A stretch of 64,000 bases of DNA from an uncultured bacterium (lineage in GTDB: Bacteria > Bacillota > Clostridia > Christensenellales > Borkfalkiaceae), in NCBI GenBank assembly GCA_949746255.1, contig CATKAP010000218.1, positions 1 through 64,000 of the forward strand, given 5' to 3'. Positions 56,923-64,000 of the stretch are shown here, piece by piece. The notes below the pieces were generated by a model. The model saw only the letters and a program-made list of their open reading frames with translations. It was not told the DNA's origin and did no database searches. Position 1 is the first letter of the stretch. Each line of letters opens with the position of its first letter. The translations under genes and the position numbers were made by a program.

Positions 56923-58062
56923 TTATTCATTCCAGAAAGTGCTTGCAATCGATTTTAAGTTATATTCGAAATTGCCGTGACTGAAAGCTATGGGAATAAT
57001 AGCTTTTACCATAGTGGCTCTGCCTGCGTTGTTACGTTTATTGTTTACCGCCGTAAAAATGTACGACGGAGAATAACCAGCCATAGAGCTGTTGTAAGTA
57101 AGCGTAACGGCGGTAGTTTGAAGTCCTTTGGAATTACCTTCGCCGTCTTTCAAATCTTCGTAAAGACCGTGGGGTTTTAAAATATCCGTAAACGCCGTTT
57201 TATCCGATTCGGTGAGCAAAACGGGACCGCCCGTAAGAATATACCCGTTTACGCCGCTTGCGGGCGTGTACAGGCTTATTCCCTGAGAAAAACTTCCGTC
57301 TCCGAGATTTTGCGCGCGCGCCACTATCTCTATTTGAGCGACGTCGAAAAGCGTGCTTTGCGCTTCCGATAAATTCTCTTTTACTGTTACGGTTTCTTTA
57401 TTCGTTTGGGCAAGATTGTCCGTTTTTACCGTTTTTACCGCAGAGCCGTTAAAATTGTAATAATTTACGTACTCGCAGTCGACAAGGCGGTAAGCCGATT
57501 TGAGGTCGTTTGCCTGTAAAGCGGCGGGGGTGGCGCATTTTTCGATTGTTTTCGCGTATAACGGTTGGAGTTTGTTTTCAACCGAGAGAAACCAACATTC
57601 CGTAACCTGAGTTTGGTTTTCGAAAGTTTCCCGTTCGGTTCCGCATGTAAAGGTAACCGAGGGAATATTCAGTTCGGTTTTGTAAAAATAAGCGGTAATG
57701 CCTTTTTTTGCCGCGTCTTTATAACTTTCTTTAAACTCGGAGCAAACAAATTCGGATTCTATATCGAAGGGTTGCGCGTAAAAAATCGTATTGTATGTGC
57801 CGCCTTCGGCATATTCTACCGAGTAGGTAATATTGCCTACTTCCGATTTAACGAATTTTACGTCGTAGTTTACTTCTTCTCTCGAAAATTGGGCGTTGTC
57901 GGCTGTGTTGATAAAAGTAGGTTGTATACTTTTGAATGTGGTGTTTGAAAACCAGTTTGAATTCAGCGCAACGACGCTTTTAGTCGGTCCCGCGCAACCG
58001 GAAGCTCCTACGGCGCATATCAGAGCGGTCGCCGCGATAACCGTAATTAAAGATTTTTTCAT
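56923..58062 (-). CDS. lipoprotein of unknown function, 379 aa
   Basis: The signal peptide ends with VGASGC, a lipobox, so it is anchored on the outer face of the membrane. The rest is a soluble, beta-rich protein with alternating polar and aromatic residues and no known domain. The start at 58062 (MKKSLITVIAATALIC) gives a proper signal sequence; the longer frame does not. A TATAAT box ends 9 nt before the ATG and there is no Shine-Dalgarno sequence, so the leader is very short. It converges on the MerR gene. Confidence 0.75.
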   Translation of the reverse strand: MKKSLITVIAATALICAVGASGCAGPTKSVVALNSNWFSNTTFKSIQPTFINTADNAQFSREEVNYDVKFVKSEVGNITYSVEYAEGGTYNTIFYAQPFDIESEFVCSEFKESYKDAAKKGITAYFYKTELNIPSVTFTCGTERETFENQTQVTECWFLSVENKLQPLYAKTIEKCATPAALQANDLKSAYRLVDCEYVNYYNFNGSAVKTVKTDNLAQTNKETVTVKENLSEAQSTLFDVAQIEIVARAQNLGDGSFSQGISLYTPASGVNGYILTGGPVLLTESDKTAFTDILKPHGLYEDLKDGEGNSKGLQTTAVTLTYNSSMAGYSPSYIFTAVNNKRNNAGRATMVKAIIPIAFSHGNFEYNLKSIASTFWNE

Positions 58063-58145
58063 AAATTTACCATTATAATTTACTTTGCTTAGACTAAAGT
58101 ATATCATATATTTTTAAAATTGTAAAAACTTTTACGCTATAATTC

Positions 58146-58174
58146 TTTAAAATTACCTTAGGTTGTGGTAAAAT
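58146..58174 (+). promoter_or_regulatory. leaderless promoter of addBA
   Basis: TTTAAA (58146-58151) and the extended -10 TGG-TAAAAT (58169-58174) with a 17-nt spacer. The ATG at 58181 is 6 nt after the -10 box and has no Shine-Dalgarno sequence. Confidence 0.55.
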
Positions 58175-58180
58175 GAAAAT

Positions 58181-61100
58181 ATGATTAAAGCTTATAACTG
58201 CGCCGCGCTTTCAACCGCGTTTGAAAAATTAAAGGAAATAGTAAAATATAACGAGCAAAAGGGTTTAAGAACCGTTGTTTTTTGCGAGGACAGGCTTTCT
58301 CTCGCCGCCGAACGCACCGTTTGCGCGGCGGTAGAGGGGACGTTCCTTACTTCGGTATATACTTTTGCGCGCTTTCTTTCCGCAGAAAAGGGCAAAAGCT
58401 TAAACGTGCTTTCAAGTCAGGGCTCGGCTATGGTTATAAGGAAGATTATAGAGCGCAACAGGGAAAGTTTAATTCTGTTTAAAAAACTTTCCGCGACTTC
58501 GGCGGCGCAGAGCGTATACGACACAATAGCGCTTTTTTATTCCTCGCGCATTTCCGCGGACGACGTTGCAAAAGCTTCTTTCAGCGGCGGACTTCTCGGC
58601 GGTAAACTTCACGATTTGGCGCTTATTTATGCGGAATATACGGAGGAACTCGAAAGAAGCGGAAAACAGGATAGAAACGGTTATCTCCGTCAGCTCGGCG
58701 AGGTTATAGAAACAAGCGAAAAAATCCGCGGCGGCTCGGTGGTGTTTCTCGGCTTTCAGGCGTTTACGAGCACTACCGCCGACTGTGTACGCGCGGCGTT
58801 TTCCGCTGCGCGAAGCGTGTACGGACTTTTTATCGGCGGCGCGGAAGCGTTATACGTAAACGAAGCCTGCGCGGCGTTTTCCGGAATCGCGGAAGAATTC
58901 GGCGGCGCGGAGGTCGTTAACGCAACGGGAATCCGAACCGAAGAAGCGGAGGTTTTAAGGCGTTCGCTTTTCGAACCGAAAAGTTATTTTAACCCCCGAA
59001 ACGCAAACGGCAGGGTTTTTATATTCGAAGCCTCGGACGAAAACGAAGAATTGGAATACGTAGCCGCGAATATCAAGCGGCACGTCATAGACGGCGGCAA
59101 AAGATACGCTAAAATTTCGGTAATGCTTCCGGACGTGGAAAAAGGCGAACGCGCGCTTGCCAGAGTTTTTTCCCGTTACCGTATTCCCTATTATGCGGAT
59201 AGAAGATTTTCGCTCGCGGAACACCCGTTGTGCGCGTTTGTAACCTCTTACGTTTCATGCGTGATATCAGGTTGCAGGCCGCAGGACGTAGATTTTGTAA
59301 TTTCTTCGCCGTTATTTCCGGCAAAGCGCAGGGAAAAGGATGTATTCAGAAATTACGCGTTAAAACTTTGCGGTTGGCGCGGCGCGGTCAACAGGGAACC
59401 TAAGGAAGAACTGTGCGAAAACTTCGGGTTCGATTTTAAAATCGTAACCAAGGTGCGCGGCATATTTTTAAGCGGACTTAAAATTCTTTCAAGTGAGGCT
59501 AAATCGGGCATATGCGAGGGGATAAGAAAACTTTTGTCGGAGTTTGAAGCGGAAGTTAAACTTAAATCGCTTGCCGAAGAATTCCGAGACGAACGTCCCG
59601 CCGAATCGGAATTTAATTTGCGCGCATACGAAGCTTTATTAAGCGTTTTGGACGAAGCCGAAGCGTTGACGGACGGTTCGGGCGATTTAAAAGAATTTTT
59701 AAAAATATTGAAAAGCGGTTTTTCGGCGATGAAAATTTCGCTTATTCCGCCCAAGGCGGACGCCGTTTTCGTGGGAGGGTTGTCCGAGACTGCCAATACG
59801 GGCAGCGACGTTGTGTTCGCCGTGCATTTGACCGGCGAAGTTCCCGACGCGGGCGCGGATACCGCCCTTTTGACCGACAGGGAAATTTCGGCTTTGGAAA
59901 GCGTAACCCTTAATATATCTCCCAAGTTACGGCAGGTTAATTTACGAAGAAGAGAAGTTTGCTCGCTGAATATATGCTCTTTCAGAGAAAATTTATATCT
60001 TACTTATCCGTTGCGGAACGACGGCGGAGAATGTGTTCCGAGTGAAATTGTATCTTATGCGACCGCCGTATTCAACGCTCCGTCCGGCGGGGAACTTAAA
60101 GCCGTAAATTTAAGCAGGTTAGAAGATAAGGGAAGAGCGTTACCGTATTATTGCAGTGAAAAATTGCCTGCCTTGTGCCGTTTGCAAAACGCTTACAACG
60201 GTAAATTTGCTTCTTCGATATTCGAAGCGTTAAAACTTTGCGGCGAGAGGGAAGCCGCGCTTGCCGCTCTTAAAAAACGCGTTCCGGCGGCAATATCATG
60301 CGGCAAACGGCTTTATTTAAGTTATAACAGCATATCTCCCACGGCTCTGGAATCTTATTTCGCTTGTCCGTATTTGAGTTTTATGCGGCAGGGATTAAAA
60401 GTACAGGAGAGGGAAGAGGGCGCGTTGCGCGCCGTTGACACGGGCAATTTTATTCATTCGGTGTTGCAGGATCTCGCTCCCGAAATAAACGGATTGGAAA
60501 CGGAGGAAAAACTTTCGGAACGCGCCAGAGAACTTGCCGAAAGCAAGCTTTCACGTCCGCCGTATTCTTCTCTGACCGATTCCGCAAGCGGAAAATATAC
60601 CGCGGGCGAACTTATAGAAGAAGCCGTTAAAGTATCGTCGGGAATGTATCAGCAGATTAAAAATTCGTCTTTTACGGTAACTTCCGCGGAAAGCAAGTGC
60701 GAAATCAGTTTGAATGACGGTGTTAAACTTTTCGGAAGAATAGACCGTGTGGACGGAAGCGGCGATATGGTGCGGATTATAGATTATAAGACGGGCTCTA
60801 TAGACGCTTCGGCTACAAAATATTACATGGGGGCAAAATTGCAATTGCCTTTATACCTGTTGAGCGTTTCGCAGGGTTTGCGCGCTGCCGGGGCGTATTA
60901 TTTCCCCGCGTCGATAGAATACAGGGAAAAAGCCGACGGCGTATTCCGTTTGCAGGGCTTTATGGACGGAAGCGACGAGGTTGTGGCCGCTTCGGATATT
61001 CGCGTTCAACCCAAACAGAAAAGCGATTACGTGGAAGCTTATTTCGCGGGCAGAAAGGTTGACGGCGCTATGTCTAAAGAAGAATTTTCTTGCTTTTTGG

Positions 61101-61315
61101 ATTATTCTAAGTTGGTTGCGTCGGGCGGAATTAAAGAATTTTTGGCGGGCAACGTAGCGCCTTCGCCCGCGGAAGGAACCTGCAAATTTTGTAAAGCCGG
61201 CGGGAGTTGCGGTTTTGCCGCCGGAAAAGACGGCGAAGAGAGATCTTTTTCTTCGGTCAGGTGTTCCGATATTGCGGAACTTGTAAGGAAGATTAAGGAG
61301 GGCGAAAATGGTTAA
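58181..61315 (+). CDS. addB: ATP-dependent helicase/nuclease subunit AddB, 1044 aa
   Basis: The B subunit of AddAB, which resects double-strand breaks and degrades foreign linear DNA. The first ~700 residues form the inactivated helicase fold. The C-terminal third holds the RecB-type nuclease: LFGRIDRVDGSGDMVRIIDYKTG. The four-cysteine Fe-S site is visible as CPYLSF and CKFCKAGGSC. The normal P-loop is not obvious at the N-terminus. The length is near 1100 residues in Firmicutes. The start overlaps the addA start by 8 bp. Confidence 0.92.
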   Translation: MIKAYNCAALSTAFEKLKEIVKYNEQKGLRTVVFCEDRLSLAAERTVCAAVEGTFLTSVYTFARFLSAEKGKSLNVLSSQGSAMVIRKIIERNRESLILFKKLSATSAAQSVYDTIALFYSSRISADDVAKASFSGGLLGGKLHDLALIYAEYTEELERSGKQDRNGYLRQLGEVIETSEKIRGGSVVFLGFQAFTSTTADCVRAAFSAARSVYGLFIGGAEALYVNEACAAFSGIAEEFGGAEVVNATGIRTEEAEVLRRSLFEPKSYFNPRNANGRVFIFEASDENEELEYVAANIKRHVIDGGKRYAKISVMLPDVEKGERALARVFSRYRIPYYADRRFSLAEHPLCAFVTSYVSCVISGCRPQDVDFVISSPLFPAKRREKDVFRNYALKLCGWRGAVNREPKEELCENFGFDFKIVTKVRGIFLSGLKILSSEAKSGICEGIRKLLSEFEAEVKLKSLAEEFRDERPAESEFNLRAYEALLSVLDEAEALTDGSGDLKEFLKILKSGFSAMKISLIPPKADAVFVGGLSETANTGSDVVFAVHLTGEVPDAGADTALLTDREISALESVTLNISPKLRQVNLRRREVCSLNICSFRENLYLTYPLRNDGGECVPSEIVSYATAVFNAPSGGELKAVNLSRLEDKGRALPYYCSEKLPALCRLQNAYNGKFASSIFEALKLCGEREAALAALKKRVPAAISCGKRLYLSYNSISPTALESYFACPYLSFMRQGLKVQEREEGALRAVDTGNFIHSVLQDLAPEINGLETEEKLSERARELAESKLSRPPYSSLTDSASGKYTAGELIEEAVKVSSGMYQQIKNSSFTVTSAESKCEISLNDGVKLFGRIDRVDGSGDMVRIIDYKTGSIDASATKYYMGAKLQLPLYLLSVSQGLRAAGAYYFPASIEYREKADGVFRLQGFMDGSDEVVAASDIRVQPKQKSDYVEAYFAGRKVDGAMSKEEFSCFLDYSKLVASGGIKEFLAGNVAPSPAEGTCKFCKAGGSCGFAAGKDGEERSFSSVRCSDIAELVRKIKEGENG

Positions 61316-64000
61316 TCTTACCGAAGAACAGCGCGCGGCGGTTGAAAGCCGAGGCAAGGTTATAGTTTCGGCTTCCGCCGGTAGCGGAAAAACCTTCGTA
61401 ATGATACGTAAACTTGTTAACGCCGTTGTCGGCGGCGCGGATTTGGACGACATTCTCGCCGTAACTTTTACCAAAAAGGCCGCCGCGCAACTGAAAGAAA
61501 AATTGCGCGCCGCGCTCATAAAGCAAGTGGAAGGTGCGGACGACGCCACCGCGGCGCGGCTTAAAGTTCAGCTTTCCAAAATTTCCTCCGCAAATATTTC
61601 CACAATACATTCTTTTTGCGCCCGTCTTTTGAGAACGTATTTTTATGCGCTCGGTATCGACGGCGGGTTCGACATAATATCCGACGACGATTCGGTTGCG
61701 AAAACTTTGAAATCGCGAGCGATGGACGAGCTGTTCGAAAGATTGTACGAAGAAAACGACGCCGATTTTAAAACAGTCTTGAATTGTCTTATGCGCAAGC
61801 GTAACGATTTATCGGTTAAAAGACTTATAGATTCTGCGTACTCTTCGGTGAGAAGTACGGCGCGTTATGACAAAGTACTTGAAAATTGTGTAAAACTTTA
61901 TACCGAAGAAGGGTTCGGCAGTATTTGCGGAGAATTGTTAAAGCGCAGAAAAATGAAAATTGCCCCCTTAGTATGCAGTCTTGAAGAATTTGAAAGAACG
62001 TTTGCCGTGGAAACTAATAAAACAACCTACGCAACGATATTCGATGAAATGCGGCAGTCGTTGTTGTCCTCGGCAAACAATTTATTTGAAGGAAAACGAC
62101 CGTTTACCGTAACGAGAAAGCCTTCCGACCCGCCGCAGGATAAGGAAGCGGGCGAAGCGTTTAAAGCTTTTAAGGAAAATCTTACAAAGCGTTTCAACGC
62201 GTTGCGCGGGGATTATACCGACGAGCGAACGGAAAAAGAAATATTTTTAAAAAGCGGAGAGCTTGCCGCGGCGTTTTCCCGCGTTTTAATGATGTTCGAC
62301 GCTGAATATACCGCGGTTAAGCGTGAAGAGAACAAGCTGGATTATAACGATTTGGAACATTTGACGCTTAAACTTTTAACTTCCCCCGAAACGGAAGAAG
62401 CGCGCGCGGAAATCGGCAATTCTTTCAAATATGTGTTTGTCGACGAATATCAGGACGTAAATCCCGTGCAGGAGGAAATAATTTCTTCTCTCGGCGGAGA
62501 GGTGTTTTTGGTTGGCGACGTAAAGCAGGCTATATACGGATTTCGCGGCAGCCGTTCGCTGTTCTTTGCTGAGAAATACAATAAATTCATGGGCGGAGAA
62601 GGAACGGCTTTGCGCCTTTCGAATAATTTCCGGAGTTCCGACGGCGTGGTTAATTTTGTTAATAAATTGTTTTCGGAAGTAATGGGCACGGAATCCTGCG
62701 GTTTCGATTACGCGGAAAGTTCTCGGATGATACGCGGCGGGGCGTATCCGGAAAACTACGGCAAATGCAGTTTGTTTTTATTCGGAAAGGAACCTAAAAA
62801 GGAACGCGAACTCGGCGTATATTCGGTGCTCAACGGCGGTGAAAAATGCGAAAACACCCGCGAAGGTCTGGCCGTTGTTTCGCTTATAAATAAAATGGTG
62901 CGCGACGGCGAATATTACGACCTTGCAACCGGCGCTTTTACGCCGTTAAAATATTCGGATATATGTATTCTTACCCGTAAGAATAAGGGCGCCAGCGCGG
63001 AGGGAATAACTCGCGCTTTAAGAGATAACGGCATACCCGTTTCGGGCGCCGGCGAAAGCAATATTTGCGCAATGCCGGAAGTGAAGCAGTTTATCGACAT
63101 ATTGTCGTTGATAGATAACGCCGAACAGGATATACCGCTTGTTTCCGCATTGTTGTCTCCCGTCGGGAATATGACTGAAAACGAACTCGCCTATATAAGA
63201 ATAGCCGCCAAGGAAAACAGGCTTTCGTGTTCTTCTAAAAAAAATCCGCCATTCCGTGAATGTTGCCGTGCATATGCGGCGGAAATACGCGGTGAAATTT
63301 CCGAAAAACTTGAAAAATTTTATTTAAATCTTGAAAAATTACGCAGCTTATCGGAAATTCTGAATACGGGCGCGCTTGCCGATGAAATTTTGGAAAGATA
63401 CGGTTTGGAGGCGGCTTACGGTCTTGGCGGAGGCGAAAAACTGAAAAACGTTTTAAGGCTTGTCGGCGAGGGCGCTGCTTTGCCTCTTACGGCGTTTTTG
63501 GAAAAAATAAAAGCGGGGGGCTTCAATATATCTTCTCCCGCCGACGCTCCGTCGGATAGCGTTAAAATTATGACCATGCACGCTTCTAAAGGGCTGGAAT
63601 TTCCAGTGGTAATTCTTGCCGATATTTGCAGAAGTTTTAAAGGTGCGGAATACAACGAGGTGCCTTTCGACGACGAATTCGGTTTTGCGCCCAAATATTA
63701 CGATAAAGAAAACATGCTCGTATACGATACAGTTTTGCGTAAACTTTGCAAAATGCGTTCCGCGTCGGAAGAGCTGAAAAACGAGCTTAATTTGTTTTAC
63801 GTTGCTTGTACGCGCGCAATGTGCGATTTGTATATTCTTGCCGAAGAAACGGAAGAATACGATTCTTCTGCGGTAACGGAAGCGCGCAGCTATGCACAGA
63901 CTTTCGATATGAATAAATTTTTCCCCGAAGAAATTACGCCCGAAAGCGGGGAAGACGTAACGTCGGCGGAAAAAGCAAAGGAAAGCAATCCTGCGGTGGT
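61308..64000 (+). CDS. addA: ATP-dependent helicase/nuclease subunit AddA, partial (897 aa seen)
   Basis: The A subunit of AddAB, a UvrD/Rep-type helicase. The ATG at 61308 lies in the addB end (ATGGTTAA). Visible helicase motifs are motif I SASAGSGKTF near residue 20, motif II VDEYQDVNP near 378, and the C-terminal motif TMHASKGLEFPVVIL near 757. The frame runs open to the window end without a stop, and the C-terminal nuclease domain lies outside. Together with addB it forms the break-repair complex, and the operon has its own promoter. Confidence 0.93.
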   Translation, partial: MVNLTEEQRAAVESRGKVIVSASAGSGKTFVMIRKLVNAVVGGADLDDILAVTFTKKAAAQLKEKLRAALIKQVEGADDATAARLKVQLSKISSANISTIHSFCARLLRTYFYALGIDGGFDIISDDDSVAKTLKSRAMDELFERLYEENDADFKTVLNCLMRKRNDLSVKRLIDSAYSSVRSTARYDKVLENCVKLYTEEGFGSICGELLKRRKMKIAPLVCSLEEFERTFAVETNKTTYATIFDEMRQSLLSSANNLFEGKRPFTVTRKPSDPPQDKEAGEAFKAFKENLTKRFNALRGDYTDERTEKEIFLKSGELAAAFSRVLMMFDAEYTAVKREENKLDYNDLEHLTLKLLTSPETEEARAEIGNSFKYVFVDEYQDVNPVQEEIISSLGGEVFLVGDVKQAIYGFRGSRSLFFAEKYNKFMGGEGTALRLSNNFRSSDGVVNFVNKLFSEVMGTESCGFDYAESSRMIRGGAYPENYGKCSLFLFGKEPKKERELGVYSVLNGGEKCENTREGLAVVSLINKMVRDGEYYDLATGAFTPLKYSDICILTRKNKGASAEGITRALRDNGIPVSGAGESNICAMPEVKQFIDILSLIDNAEQDIPLVSALLSPVGNMTENELAYIRIAAKENRLSCSSKKNPPFRECCRAYAAEIRGEISEKLEKFYLNLEKLRSLSEILNTGALADEILERYGLEAAYGLGGGEKLKNVLRLVGEGAALPLTAFLEKIKAGGFNISSPADAPSDSVKIMTMHASKGLEFPVVILADICRSFKGAEYNEVPFDDEFGFAPKYYDKENMLVYDTVLRKLCKMRSASEELKNELNLFYVACTRAMCDLYILAEETEEYDSSAVTEARSYAQTFDMNKFFPEEITPESGEDVTSAEKAKESNPAV

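Overview
This looks like a chromosomal segment of an uncultured, carbohydrate-degrading gut Clostridia, probably near the Christensenellales. Supporting this are a Gram-positive style gene order (tmk-holB-ricT-trmN6-rsmI), AddAB instead of RecBCD, sigma-A-like promoters, many lipoproteins, moderate GC, and circularly permuted GH3 beta-glucosidases. The lineage is an inference from gene content. I saw no rRNA, CRISPR array, transposase or prophage module.

Region 1 (1-19.0 kb) is mostly housekeeping. It holds an unknown protein, two small minus-strand genes, an Lrp regulator with an aminotransferase, greA-lysS, and then an Orn/Lys/Arg decarboxylase-like gene with tmk, holB and ricT. A two-cluster ferredoxin, trmN6, two tiny membrane proteins, a 69-bp tandem repeat, rsmI, a membrane protein, an M42 peptidase, a heterodimeric ABC exporter and mnmA follow.

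Region 2 (19.0-21.8 kb) is a small accessory block: DUF4250, a chloramphenicol-acetyltransferase-fold protein, a TIR-like protein overlapping it by 8 bp, and a tRNA-Arg(CCG) with an acceptor-stem mismatch.

Region 3 (21.8-35.6 kb) handles xylose and plant glycans. A minus-strand xylA-xylB-tkt operon carries a one-base frameshift in xylB. Next comes an AraC regulator flanked by two inverted, identical 38-bp sites. One site lies upstream of a CBM-like lipoprotein and the other upstream of a GH3/membrane-protein/lipoprotein operon. A GH43 enzyme follows.

Region 4 (35.6-46 kb) contains a GtrA-like protein, a cassette of two DUF11 proteins and a Cys-rich protein behind a sigma-K-like promoter, a cytoplasmic GH3 with a membrane partner, a glycosyltransferase, a ROK kinase, a SLOG-like protein, a decayed XRE regulator and a DUF6809 gene.

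Region 5 (46-55 kb) serves hexuronate use: a KDPG aldolase with an extra C-terminal domain, KDG kinase, an ABC ATPase with altered motifs and uronate isomerase, then a second permuted GH3 with its four-helix partner. Region 6 (55-64 kb) has two unusual regulators (XRE with Gly-rich repeats; MerR with membrane helices and a Zn ribbon), a lipoprotein and addBA, with addA cut by the window end.

A recurring theme is genes without a Shine-Dalgarno sequence whose -10 box ends only 6-9 nt before the ATG, suggesting leaderless mRNAs.
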